Below are positions 34,889 through 43,896 of a DNA stretch of 64,000 bases, piece by piece. The notes under the pieces were generated by a model. That model made no database searches. It was not told the origin of the DNA and saw only the letters and a program-made list of their open reading frames with translations. The position numbers and the translations under genes are program-made. Source of the stretch: Desulfovirgula thermocuniculi DSM 16036 (lineage in GTDB: Bacteria > Bacillota > Desulfotomaculia > Desulfotomaculales > Desulfovirgulaceae); contig NZ_AUBR01000004.1 in the NCBI RefSeq assembly GCF_000429345.1, positions 49,718-113,717 of the forward strand, read 5' to 3'. The first letter of the stretch is position 1; every line of letters starts with the position of its first letter.

Positions 34889-34987
34889 CACTTGGCGGCG
34901 CTTGGCCGGCCGGTTTACTAAAGTAAAAGCGGGCGGCGCAGGGTGCCCTGGTTTCCTCCGGAGAAGAAGGCGGGTGGTGAAAGCGGG

Positions 34988-37078
34988 ATGTATTTCCGGG
35001 ACAGGGAGGCAAAGGACCTCATCCTGCCGCGGGAGTTTGAGGAGCTGGCGGAGAGGCAGCTTTACGAGTACAGGAATTTCCTGGGTTACCTGACCTGCCT
35101 GAAGCAAAACTGGGAGACGTTTATCAAGACGGGCAAGGTTGATAAGGCCAGGTTTATCAGGCCGGAGGTATTGAGCTCCTGGAAGCGGTCGCGGGAGCGG
35201 GGGATTGACCCCTACAGGCTGTACCCCATATCCCTCACGCCGGAAAATTTAAAGCGGAAGCTGGAGGAAAACAGGGAGCTCATCGAGATTGCCTCCCCTT
35301 TCCTCGACGCCTTTGCCTCCAACTTAAAGGGCTCCGGCTTTCGCGTGGATCTCTTGGACCGGGACCTGTACATCCTCAAGCAGTTTGGGGAGCCCGAGGT
35401 CCTGGAGATGGCCAAGAGGCAGGGCTCCTATCCCGGGGTGAGCAGGAGCGAGGAGGCCACCGGCACCAACGCCATCAACCTGGCGGCCATCCTGGGGCGC
35501 CCCATCCAGCTGGTCGGCCCGGAGCACTACAACGCCCAGCTCCAGTACTGGACCTGCTCGGCGGCCCCCATATTTGACGAGCACGAGGGGCTGCTGGGCA
35601 TCATTAACGTGGCGGGGCATTACCTGAAGGTACACCAGCACACGCTGGGCATGGCCATTGCCTTGAGCAAGGCCATTGAGTTTAGCTGGCGGCAGAACCG
35701 CCTGCGCCGGGAAAAAGAGCTGGCCGGCAAGTACATCGAGAGCATTGTGGACTCCATCTTCGACGGCTTGATTGCCTTAAACGGCGAGGGGCGGATCACC
35801 GTTTTTAACAGGCCCGCCGGGCAGATCCTGGGCGTAAGCCCCCAGGAGGCCGTCGACCAGGCGGTGGAGGTGATCCTGGGTCCCCAGCCCATCATCCGCG
35901 AGGCGCTGCGCACCGGGGAGGCTTACCTGAACAAGGAGCTGGTTTTCCAGGTCAAGAACAAGCGCAAGACGGTCATCGGCAATGTGGTGCCCATTACCAG
36001 CAGCGAAGACAACAGCAGGGTCAACGGCGTGCTGGCGGTCTTCAAGGGGCTGACGCACGCGCGGGGGTTCATCAAGAATCTCGCCGGCTTTAAGGCCTAC
36101 TTTACCTTTGAGGACCTCGTCGGCAGGAGCCCCAACTTTTCCCAAGCGGTGAGCCTCGCGCGGCAGGCGGCCGCCCTGCCCTCCAACATCCTAATCCTGG
36201 GCGAGAGCGGGACCGGGAAGGAGATGTTTGCCCAGGCCATTCACAACGCCAGCAACGTGAGTGACGGGCCCTTTGTGGGCATTAACTGCGCGGCCATTCC
36301 CGCCGAGCTCATTGAGAGCGAGCTTTTCGGCTATGAAGGAGGTGCCTTTACCGGGGCAAAGCGCGAGGGGCAGCCGGGCAAGTTCGAGCTGGCCGCCGGC
36401 GGCACCCTCTTCTTAGACGAGGTTAACGCCATGTCCATGGCCATGCAGGCCAAACTCCTGCGGGTGCTCCAGAACCGCAGCTTCACGAGGATTGGGGGTA
36501 CGAGCGAAATACCCCTCAAAGCGCGGATCATCGCCGCCTCCAACCGCGACCTGTGGGAGGAAGTGAGGCAGGGCAACTTCCGCGAGGACCTTTTTTACCG
36601 GCTTAACGTCATCACCATTGAAATTCCCCCGCTCAGAGAGCGCAAGGAGGACCTTTGGGAGCTGATCGGGCACTTTTGCCAGAAACACGCCAGGAGGCTG
36701 GGATCTTCCTTCGAGGTTTCCGAAGAGGCGCTGAAGCTGCTGGAGGCCTACCACTGGCCGGGAAACGTGCGGGAGCTGGAGAACGTGCTGGAGCGCTGCG
36801 CGGTGATGGCCTTCAGCCGCTCCAGCCGGCGCATTGAGGCGCAGGACGTCTTGAGCTACCCGGGCATAAAGAAAAGCCTGGAAAAAGGGGAGGTAAGGGT
36901 TTCAGGGGAGCCGGTACCCGGCGGTGCGGATACTTTGGAAACAGTAGAGCGGCGCGCCGTCGAGGAGGCCTTAAAGCGGGCCGGCGGGAATATCTCCCGG
37001 GCGGCGGCCATGCTGGGCATAACGAGAAAGACCCTCTACCGGAAGATAAAGAAGTACGGAATTTCCCTGCCCACGTAA
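34988..37078 (+). CDS. Sigma-54-dependent enhancer-binding activator (GAF-PAS-AAA-Fis)
   Basis: 696 residues from the ATG at 34988; 15 residues of upstream open frame have no ribosome site. An N-terminal GAF-like domain like that of AcoR/DhaR regulators (about 60-225; ATGTNAINLAA, HYLKVHQHTLG), a PAS domain (about 250-360), then the AAA+ core: Walker A GESGTGKE (about 404), GAFTGA sigma-54 contact loop (about 453) and Walker B GTLFLDEV. A Fis-type HTH (about 650-695; NISRAAAMLGITRKTLYRKI) binds the enhancer. The adjacent palindrome and -24/-12 site make the downstream AOR operon its probable target. Confidence 0.94.
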   Translation: MYFRDREAKDLILPREFEELAERQLYEYRNFLGYLTCLKQNWETFIKTGKVDKARFIRPEVLSSWKRSRERGIDPYRLYPISLTPENLKRKLEENRELIEIASPFLDAFASNLKGSGFRVDLLDRDLYILKQFGEPEVLEMAKRQGSYPGVSRSEEATGTNAINLAAILGRPIQLVGPEHYNAQLQYWTCSAAPIFDEHEGLLGIINVAGHYLKVHQHTLGMAIALSKAIEFSWRQNRLRREKELAGKYIESIVDSIFDGLIALNGEGRITVFNRPAGQILGVSPQEAVDQAVEVILGPQPIIREALRTGEAYLNKELVFQVKNKRKTVIGNVVPITSSEDNSRVNGVLAVFKGLTHARGFIKNLAGFKAYFTFEDLVGRSPNFSQAVSLARQAAALPSNILILGESGTGKEMFAQAIHNASNVSDGPFVGINCAAIPAELIESELFGYEGGAFTGAKREGQPGKFELAAGGTLFLDEVNAMSMAMQAKLLRVLQNRSFTRIGGTSEIPLKARIIAASNRDLWEEVRQGNFREDLFYRLNVITIEIPPLRERKEDLWELIGHFCQKHARRLGSSFEVSEEALKLLEAYHWPGNVRELENVLERCAVMAFSRSSRRIEAQDVLSYPGIKKSLEKGEVRVSGEPVPGGADTLETVERRAVEEALKRAGGNISRAAAMLGITRKTLYRKIKKYGISLPT

Positions 37079-37090
37079 AAGACAGTTTCG

Positions 37091-37143
37091 CCTGTATACA
37101 AATGACCCACCCGGTTTGCCCGGGTGGGTCATTTGTATACAGG
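37091..37143. promoter_or_regulatory. 24-bp perfect inverted repeat, probable enhancer site
   Basis: Arms 37091-37114 and 37120-37143 are exact complements around a TTTGC loop. Each arm ends with the 8-bp dyad TGTATACA. No T-run follows, so it is not a classical terminator. It stands about 100-150 bp upstream of the sigma-54 promoter, the usual position of activator sites, directly after the activator gene. Confidence 0.7.
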
Positions 37144-37239
37144 GGGCCGGGTGCACCCCGGGGCGGGCCGTATTTCTGCGGACCGGGCAAGGCCCGTTAA
37201 ATAAAGAACTGTCGGAAATTTTGGCCGGTCAAAGAATTC

Positions 37240-37255
37240 TGGCACCGGAATTGCA
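37240..37255 (+). promoter_or_regulatory. Sigma-54 (-24/-12) promoter
   Basis: TGGCAC-CGGAA-TTGCA, matching TGGCAC-N5-TTGC exactly. It drives the MoaD-AOR-ADH genes 48 bp downstream. Confidence 0.88.
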
Positions 37256-37302
37256 CCTCTGCGGCGCCATGGAAATTGCGGTACGAGGGGCAGGCTGCGG
37301 TT

Positions 37303-37533
37303 ATGGTGACGGTGAGGCTGCATGCGGCCTTGAGAAGCTGCCTTCCCCACCAAAGCGGCGTGCTGCGGGTTTCCGCCGCGGAAGGCCTGACGGTGAGGAA
37401 GGTCCTGCAGGACCTGGGTGTGAGTTGCGGGGCGGTGGGCCTGGTCTTGGTTAACGGAAAGATGGCCTCGCTTGACCGCCGGCTGTTGCCGGGAGATTGC
37501 CTTGAGCTATACCCGATCTTCGGCGGCGGTTAA
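37303..37533 (+). CDS. MoaD/ThiS-family sulfur carrier
   Basis: 76 residues from the ATG at 37303. Beta-grasp pattern VTVRLHAALR, LTVRKVLQDLGV, VGLVLVNGKMA and a C-terminus ending GGG, which offers the terminal Gly-Gly used for thiocarboxylation. MoaD proteins donate sulfur to molybdopterin. The position directly before AOR suggests a dedicated tungstopterin supply. It is the first gene after the sigma-54 promoter. Confidence 0.85.
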   Translation: MVTVRLHAALRSCLPHQSGVLRVSAAEGLTVRKVLQDLGVSCGAVGLVLVNGKMASLDRRLLPGDCLELYPIFGGG

Positions 37534-37559
37534 ATTTTTAAACCAGGGAGGCATACTTG

Positions 37560-39458
37560 GTGGGCTACGGTTTCAGGGGCAAGATCCTGCTGGTGGATTT
37601 AACCAAAGCGGAGATCCTGGTGGAAAAGCCCGGGGAGGAGTTTTACCGCGGGTATTTGGGCGGGCCCGGGATCGGCCTGTATTACCTGTTAAGGAGGAGC
37701 AACAAAAGGGTTATCGACCCGCTGGGGCCGGAAAACATCCTGGTGTTTGCCCCCGGGCTGCTGGCCGGGACCGGCGCTCCCTGCGCGCCGCGCTACACGG
37801 TGGTGGCCAAATCCCCCCTTACGGGAGCGCTGGGCAAGTCGGAAGCGGGAGGGTGGTGGGGGCCGGAGCTTAAGCGCGCCGGGTTTGACGCCGTGGTTAT
37901 AAAGGGCCGAGCCGCAAGGCCCGTCTACCTCTGGATCAAGGACGGGGAGGCCGAGATCAGGGATGCCTCCCACCTCTGGGGCCTGGAAACCGGCGAGGCG
38001 CAGGAGAAAATCCGGTGGGAGCTGGGCGACGAGAAGGTCCAGGTGGCGCAGATAGGCCCGGCGGGCGAAAGGCTGGTGCGGTTCGCCAACATCTGCAATA
38101 ACCTGGCCCACTTTAACGGCAGAAACGGCCTGGGGGCAGTGATGGGAGCAAAGAACCTGAGAGCCATTGCCGTCAGGGGCACCCGGTCGGTGGAAGTGAA
38201 GGACCGGGAAGCGGTGGCCGGCATCCTGCGGTGGGTGGCGGAAAACTACCGTAACCACCCCTTGAGCGCGGCCCTTCACGAGCACGGGACGCCCCTGGGC
38301 ATAACGACAAACAACGCGGGCGGGTGCCTACCCACCAACCACTGGGAGACGGGCTGCTTTGCCCGCGCGGAGGACATCGGCTCGGAAAAGCTAATCGAAA
38401 AGTATCTGGTGAAGCGCGGGGGCTGCTTTGCCTGCCCCATAAGGTGCAAGAGGGTGGTGGAGATCCAAGAGGGCGACCTGCGCGTGGACAGCAGGTACGG
38501 CGGCCCGGAATACGAGGCCCTGGCGGCGCTGGGCTCCAACTGCGGCATCGGCAATTTAGCGCTGCTCCTCAAGGCCAACGAGCTGTGCAACCGCTACGGC
38601 CTGGACACCATCTCCGTGGGGATGACCATCTCCTTTGCCATGAAGTGCTACGAGGAGGGGATTATCGACCAAAGCCTCACCGACGGCCTGGAGCTGCGCT
38701 TTGGTCGCGAGGAAGTGCTGCTGCCCCTGATCGAAAAGATTGCCCGACGCGAGGGCTTTGGCAACCTCCTGGCGGAGGGCAGCAGGGCCGCGGCGGCCCG
38801 CTTCGGTAGGCAGAGCGAAAAATACCTCTTGGAAGTCAAGGGGCAGGAGGTGCCCATGCACGACCCCCGGGTGAAGAGCGGCCTCGGCCTCCAGTTTGCC
38901 CTGGCGGTTAACGGCGCCGACCACTGGTTTGCCCAGCACGACCCCTTCTTTACCGCCCGGGACTCCTTTGGCGTGCGGGGGATGGCCTCCATAGGGCTGG
39001 GCGAGCCCGTGGGCGCCACGGATCTCGACCACCGCAAGGTGAGGCAGGTGCTCTACACCAGCTATTTAAACGGCGCCTACGACATGCTGGGCGTGTGCGT
39101 TTTCGGTTATGTGGCGAGGAGCGTCACCCCCCTGGACAAGCTCCTGGCCCTTGTGGAGGCAGTGACGGGCTGGCAGACCAGCTGGTGGGAACTCTTAAAA
39201 GCGGGAGAGAGAATGCTAGCTATGGCCAAGGAGTTTAACGCCCGCCAGGGGTTCACCGTTGCCGACGACAGGCTGCCGGAGAAGTTCTTTTCTCCCTTAA
39301 AGGGCGGCCCGCGGGACGGGGAGCCGGGCCTGGACCCCGGCAGGTTTGCAGCAGCCGTGAGGCTTTTCTACGAGATGGCCGGATGGGACCCGGGCACGGG
39401 GAGGCCCACCGCGGCTAAGCTGTATGAGCTGGACCTGGACTGGCTGGTGGAAAAATAA
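37560..39458 (+). CDS. aor: Aldehyde:ferredoxin oxidoreductase
   Basis: About 632 residues; start GTG 37560 (or TTG 37557) with GGGAGG upstream. N-terminal domain GKILLVDLTKAEI, LGGPGIGLYYLL; pterin contacts NGRNGLGAVMGAKNLRAIAV; the [4Fe-4S] motif CFACPIRC near residue 290, and DHWFAQHDPF further on. Family members contain a tungsten bis-pterin and oxidise aldehydes to carboxylates with ferredoxin. Cytoplasmic. The close homologues include AOR, FOR and related enzymes, so the substrate is not certain. Confidence 0.92.
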   Translation: MGYGFRGKILLVDLTKAEILVEKPGEEFYRGYLGGPGIGLYYLLRRSNKRVIDPLGPENILVFAPGLLAGTGAPCAPRYTVVAKSPLTGALGKSEAGGWWGPELKRAGFDAVVIKGRAARPVYLWIKDGEAEIRDASHLWGLETGEAQEKIRWELGDEKVQVAQIGPAGERLVRFANICNNLAHFNGRNGLGAVMGAKNLRAIAVRGTRSVEVKDREAVAGILRWVAENYRNHPLSAALHEHGTPLGITTNNAGGCLPTNHWETGCFARAEDIGSEKLIEKYLVKRGGCFACPIRCKRVVEIQEGDLRVDSRYGGPEYEALAALGSNCGIGNLALLLKANELCNRYGLDTISVGMTISFAMKCYEEGIIDQSLTDGLELRFGREEVLLPLIEKIARREGFGNLLAEGSRAAAARFGRQSEKYLLEVKGQEVPMHDPRVKSGLGLQFALAVNGADHWFAQHDPFFTARDSFGVRGMASIGLGEPVGATDLDHRKVRQVLYTSYLNGAYDMLGVCVFGYVARSVTPLDKLLALVEAVTGWQTSWWELLKAGERMLAMAKEFNARQGFTVADDRLPEKFFSPLKGGPRDGEPGLDPGRFAAAVRLFYEMAGWDPGTGRPTAAKLYELDLDWLVEK

Positions 39459-39476
39459 GGTAAGGGGTGAGCGGCG

Positions 39477-40628
39477 TTGGTGTTTCCCTTTAGGTTGCCT
39501 GAAGTCGTCTACATGGGGCGGGGCGCCCTGGAAAATTTGAGCAGGGAGGTGGAGAGATTTGGGGCCGGCAGGGTCCTGCTGGTTACCGATGCGGGGGTGC
39601 AGGCGGCCGGCCTGGACGGGCAAGTGGTGGAGGCCATCGAGAAGGGGGGTGCAAGGGTAGAGGTCTTTGCGGAGGTCGAGCCGGAGCCCAGCACGGAGAC
39701 GGTGGACAAGGTAGGGCAGCTGGTGCGGGAAGGGGGTTACCAGCTGCTGGTGGGGCTGGGCGGCGGCAGCCCCATGGACGTGGCCAAGGGAGCCGCCGTC
39801 CTGGCTACAAACGGGGGCAGCATCAGGGATTACGCGGGCATTGAACTGATCCCGCGTGAGGGCCTTCCCACCATCCTGATTCCCACCACTGCGGGGACGG
39901 GCTCCGAAGTTACGCAAAACGCCATTTTTGCCTTCAAAGACGAAAAGGTAAAGAAAGGGGTGGTGAGCCGCTACCTCCTGCCCAAGGTGGCCATCATCGA
40001 CCCGCTGCTGACCCTTTCCTGCCCTCCTAAGATCACCGCCGCCAGCGGCGTGGACGCGCTGGTGCACGCCATCGAGTCCTACACCGCCCGGCGGGCCACG
40101 CCCCACACGGACATTTACGCCCTGGAGGCCGTAAGGCTGATTTCCTCAAGCCTGCGGGCGGCGGTGTTTAACGGCGGCGACCTGGAGGCGCGGGAGAAAA
40201 TGGCCATGGGGTCTTTCTTTGCCGGAGTATCTCTGGCCAACGCCGGCGTAGGGGCCGTCCACGCCCTGGCCTACCCGCTGGGAGGGCGGTTCGGCGTGAG
40301 CCACGGGGTTTCCAACGCCCTTCTCCTGGCGCCGGTCATGGAGTTTAACTGCGTGAGCAGCCTGCCCAAGTTTGCCCGCATTGCCGAGGCCATGGGCGAG
40401 CCGGTTGGCGGGAAGTCTCTCCGGGAGGCCGCCATGCTGGCCGTAAAGGCGGTCAGGGAGCTGGTGCAGGATGTGGGCATACCCCAGTCCCTGCGCGAGG
40501 TGGGCGTCTCCGAGGAGGATATTGCGCAGCTGGCTGTCGATGCCGAAAAGCAGACGCGCCTTTTGAGCAACAACCCCAGGGCCATGACCCGGGAGGACAT
40601 TGAGGCCGTTTATCGCAAGGTTCTGTAG
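39477..40628 (+). CDS. Iron-containing alcohol dehydrogenase
   Basis: 383 residues. Group III ADH: nucleotide loop GLGGGSPMDVAKGAA, TTAGTGSEVTQ, and metal ligands in GVDALVHAIESY and AVHALAYPLGGRFGVSHG. TTG 39477 and GTG 39480 are the candidate starts. It interconverts an alcohol and an aldehyde with NAD(P). Next to AOR it could feed the aldehyde or reduce it. Confidence 0.93.
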   Translation: MVFPFRLPEVVYMGRGALENLSREVERFGAGRVLLVTDAGVQAAGLDGQVVEAIEKGGARVEVFAEVEPEPSTETVDKVGQLVREGGYQLLVGLGGGSPMDVAKGAAVLATNGGSIRDYAGIELIPREGLPTILIPTTAGTGSEVTQNAIFAFKDEKVKKGVVSRYLLPKVAIIDPLLTLSCPPKITAASGVDALVHAIESYTARRATPHTDIYALEAVRLISSSLRAAVFNGGDLEAREKMAMGSFFAGVSLANAGVGAVHALAYPLGGRFGVSHGVSNALLLAPVMEFNCVSSLPKFARIAEAMGEPVGGKSLREAAMLAVKAVRELVQDVGIPQSLREVGVSEEDIAQLAVDAEKQTRLLSNNPRAMTREDIEAVYRKVL

Positions 40629-40652
40629 GAAAAAAGGGGGGAGTTGGTAGAT

Positions 40653-41921
40653 ATGTTTTTTAAAGCGCGTACCGGGATAGTTTTCCTGCTAGTTGCTTTC
40701 TTGGTGACATTGCTGGTGGCAGGTTGCGGAGGCGGCGGTGCTTCTAAGGGAGAAGTAAAGGAAGTAAAAATAGGCAATATTCTGCCACTTTCAGGTTCTG
40801 CAGCGCCTCTCGGCAAGATCGGCAAAGAAGCCAGGGAGATGGCCGTGGAGGAAATAAACGCGGCAGGGGGCATCAAGTCCCTGGGCGGGGCGAAAATCAA
40901 AATGATCTTTGCCGATAGTAAAGGTGACCCGGCAACGGGGGTGGCCGAAGCCGAACGCCTTATCACGCAGGAAAGGGTTGCCCTTATAACCGGTACCTAT
41001 CAAAGCGGTGTGGCGCTTCCCGTAAGCGAGGTTACCGAGCGTTACAAGGTGCCGTTCTTCGTCCCCGTTCCCTCTGAGGACGTAATCACGGAGCGTGGCT
41101 TTAAGTACGTGTTTCGCTTGGCAGAGAAAACCAGCTGGAGGAACAGGGAACAGGTAAAATTTATCCAGGATATGGCAAGCAAGTTCGGTACACCTGTTAA
41201 AACAGTGGCCCTCATATACGAAGATACTGCCTGGGGCCAGGGTGCAGCCAAGGGCTGGGAAAAATACCTGGGAGAGGCAGGCCTGCAAATTGTGCTAAAG
41301 GAGCCCTACCCGCGCAACTCTTCTGACCTGACACCGGTGGTGTTGAAAGTAAAGCAATTAAAGCCTGACATCATCTTCCTGTGCTCATATGTGTCAGACG
41401 CGGCTTTGCTGACCAATACCTTTGCCGAGCACAAGGTTAAGCCCCTGGCCTTTATTGGGACAAGCGGCGGCTTTGCCGACCCGGTATACTTTAAAACCAC
41501 AGGGGACAATTGCGAATACTTCTTCGATATATCCACCTGGGAGCCTGATGTGAACCGGCCGTTTTCAAAGGAAGTTAACGAGAAGTTCAAGCAAAAGTAC
41601 GGTTACGACATGAATGCCGAAGCCGTAAAGGCCTATGTAGCCATGTATGTAATTAAAGACGCTTTGGAGAGAGCGGGCTCCCTGGATCCGGAAGCAATAC
41701 GCAAGGCTTTGGCGGAAACGAAATTAACCAGCGGTGTCACGCAGATGTACGCGCCGGAAATTGCCTTTGATGAAAGCGGCCAAATGATTCACGCTCCGCT
41801 GGTAATCTGCCAGTTCCGGAAAGTGGACGGAAAGATGGAGCGGGTAACGGTGTGGCCGGAAAAGGATGCCCGCCCGGGTTGGAAGCCTGTGTGGCCGTTC
41901 CCCGGCTGGGACAAGAAGTAG
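40653..41921 (+). CDS. livK: Branched-chain-type ABC substrate-binding lipoprotein
   Basis: 422 residues from the ATG at 40653 with AAAAGGGGGGAG upstream. A lipobox LLVAGC follows a hydrophobic signal, so the mature protein starts at a lipidated Cys. The type I periplasmic-binding fold is evident: VKIGNILPLSGSAAPLG, GIKSLGGAKIKMIFADSKGDP. The family binds amino acids, amides, urea or aromatic acids. From here to 45317 the codons are clearly more A/T-rich than in neighbouring genes. Confidence 0.9.
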   Translation: MFFKARTGIVFLLVAFLVTLLVAGCGGGGASKGEVKEVKIGNILPLSGSAAPLGKIGKEAREMAVEEINAAGGIKSLGGAKIKMIFADSKGDPATGVAEAERLITQERVALITGTYQSGVALPVSEVTERYKVPFFVPVPSEDVITERGFKYVFRLAEKTSWRNREQVKFIQDMASKFGTPVKTVALIYEDTAWGQGAAKGWEKYLGEAGLQIVLKEPYPRNSSDLTPVVLKVKQLKPDIIFLCSYVSDAALLTNTFAEHKVKPLAFIGTSGGFADPVYFKTTGDNCEYFFDISTWEPDVNRPFSKEVNEKFKQKYGYDMNAEAVKAYVAMYVIKDALERAGSLDPEAIRKALAETKLTSGVTQMYAPEIAFDESGQMIHAPLVICQFRKVDGKMERVTVWPEKDARPGWKPVWPFPGWDKK

Positions 41922-41930
41922 CTAAAAGTG

Positions 41931-41966
41931 AAGCGAGGGACGGCCGTTTGCGGCTGTCCCTCGCTT
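41931..41966 (+). other. Long hairpin between livK and livH
   Basis: 16-bp stem (AAGCGAGGGACGGCCG against its complement, one G-T pair) with a TTTG loop and no T-run. Such hairpins protect the binding-protein mRNA and lower downstream expression. Confidence 0.7.
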
Positions 41967-41992
41967 GAAGCAAGATTATGGAGGTCGGTGGC

Positions 41993-42874
41993 ATGGGCTT
42001 GCTGTCTGCAGTGGTTAACGGCATTTTGATGGGCGGGATTTACGGCTTACTGGCCCTTGGTTTAACGCTGATCTTTGGCATAATGAAGATTATTAACTTT
42101 GCCCACGGTGCCTTCTTAATGGTGGCCATGATCCTGTCTTACTGGTTATGGAGAATTATGGGGCTGGACCCTTACCTGAGCATAGTAGTAATAATTCCTC
42201 TGATGTTTGTATTAGGCTACTTAACCCAGCGTTACCTTATCAAGCCCGTTCTTGATGCCGAAAAAGATGTGAGAGAGCCTATAGGTGCTTTGTTGCTTAC
42301 CGCGGGCTTGTCGGTGGCCATAGAAAATTTTGTCCTCATGGTCTTTGGGGCCGATTACTTGATGGCACAGACATCGTACTCGGGGGCCAGTATCAATCTT
42401 TCCGGCCTTTCCATCAGTGTACCCCGGCTATATGCTTTTATAGCAACATTAATTGTTACCGTTTTATTTTATCAGTTCTTGAATAAAACGGAGCTGGGAA
42501 GGGCCATGCGGGCAACCGGCCAGGACCGCGGTGTCGCATTACTGATGGGCATAAATGTGCCTAAAGTTTACGGTATTGCTTTTGGGATTGGTACGGCCAT
42601 TGCCGGCTTAACGGGCATCTTTTTAATCCCCTTTTATTACGCCCACCCCACCGTTGGCGAGGTCTTTATTACCAAGGCCTTTATTATAGTGGTCCTGGGA
42701 GGTCTGGGTAGCGTTCCCGGAGCCCTCGTAGGGGGTCTGCTGATTGGTCTGGTGGAGTCTGTTGCCGCCCAGTATATGACAGCTACATGGACAGCTATTT
42801 TGGTTTATTTCGCCTTTTTGGTGTTTCTGCTCTTTAGGCCCTCCGGGCTGTTTGGTTCAAGATACGAGTGGTAG
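41993..42874 (+). CDS. livH: Branched-chain-type ABC permease LivH
   Basis: 293 residues from the ATG at 41993 (GGAGG 8 bp upstream). Around eight membrane helices with NGILMGGIYGLLALGLTLIFG at the start and the EAA-like region ELGRAMRATGQDRGVALLMGI. It pairs with LivM to form the transport pore. It overlaps livM if the latter starts at 42868. Confidence 0.92.
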   Translation: MGLLSAVVNGILMGGIYGLLALGLTLIFGIMKIINFAHGAFLMVAMILSYWLWRIMGLDPYLSIVVIIPLMFVLGYLTQRYLIKPVLDAEKDVREPIGALLLTAGLSVAIENFVLMVFGADYLMAQTSYSGASINLSGLSISVPRLYAFIATLIVTVLFYQFLNKTELGRAMRATGQDRGVALLMGINVPKVYGIAFGIGTAIAGLTGIFLIPFYYAHPTVGEVFITKAFIIVVLGGLGSVPGALVGGLLIGLVESVAAQYMTATWTAILVYFAFLVFLLFRPSGLFGSRYEW

Positions 42875-42885
42875 GTGATGAAAAG

Positions 42886-43896
42886 TTGGCACGCTTGGCT
42901 TCCCCAAGATACTACTTGCCAGTATTACTTATCCTTTTGCTTTTTGCCTTGCCGCTATTTGTAAAAAGCCCTTATTACCTCCATATCATGGCCATGGTCC
43001 TTTTCTGGGCATATATGGCGACGGCCTGGAACATTGTGGGCGGTTTTGCCGGCCAGCTGTCTTTAGGGCACGGGGCTTACGTGGCTGCTGGGGCATATAC
43101 ATCTTCGCTTCTTTTTGCTTACCTGGGCATTTCGCCCTGGTTTGGCATGTTCATCGGAGGGCTTGTGGCCGGTTTGATGGGCTTCTTAGTGGGGTATCCA
43201 ACCTTGCGCCTGAGAGGTGCCTATTACGCGCTGGCCACGGTGGGCTTTGCTGAGGGGTTCAGGGTTATTCTGACAAATACCACGCACATAGGAAAGTGGA
43301 AAACTGGCGGGGCAGAAGGCTTCATGATCCCGCTGTTAGGCAATGCTCCCCAGCACATGCAATTTATTTCTAAAGTGCCTTATTATTACCTGATCTTAGT
43401 GTTGTTTTTAATTCTCGTCTTGATCTGCAGGTGGATTGACGGTTCTAAGCTGGGTTATTACCTAACGGCACTGAGGGAGGATGAGGATGCGGCGTTGGCC
43501 CTGGGGATAAATACAGCCAGGGTTAAACTGGTGGCCGCAACGCTGAGCGCCTTCTTTGCCGGTGTTGGCGGTGTGTTTTACGCCCAGCTGATTCGTTACC
43601 TGGAACCAAATGCCATTGCCGGGCCGATCATGTCTAACCAGATTGTTTTCCTGGCCATAGTCGGGGGCAGGGGTACCGTACTCGGCCCGGCCCTTGGGGG
43701 TTTGGTGCTGACGCTTATAGGTGAAATCACCAGGGTAGTCTTCAACCAGATAATGGGGCTGCACCTGTTCTTGTACGGACTGCTGGTGGTTTTGTTTGTT
43801 ATCTTCAAGCCGCGGGGCTTAATAGAGTTTCTCGAGGTCCTGTGGAACAGGCTGGTTAATTTGCTCGAAAGAAGGGAGGGGAAGCATGCCGCATAG
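42886..43896 (+). CDS. livM: Branched-chain-type ABC permease LivM
   Basis: 336 residues from TTG 42886 with AGGTGATG upstream; GTG 42868 is the alternative and overlaps livH. About ten hydrophobic helices. Diagnostic NIVGGFAGQLSLGHGAYVAAG and LREDEDAALALGINTARVKL. It overlaps livG by 11 bp. Confidence 0.92.
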   Translation: MARLASPRYYLPVLLILLLFALPLFVKSPYYLHIMAMVLFWAYMATAWNIVGGFAGQLSLGHGAYVAAGAYTSSLLFAYLGISPWFGMFIGGLVAGLMGFLVGYPTLRLRGAYYALATVGFAEGFRVILTNTTHIGKWKTGGAEGFMIPLLGNAPQHMQFISKVPYYYLILVLFLILVLICRWIDGSKLGYYLTALREDEDAALALGINTARVKLVAATLSAFFAGVGGVFYAQLIRYLEPNAIAGPIMSNQIVFLAIVGGRGTVLGPALGGLVLTLIGEITRVVFNQIMGLHLFLYGLLVVLFVIFKPRGLIEFLEVLWNRLVNLLERREGKHAA

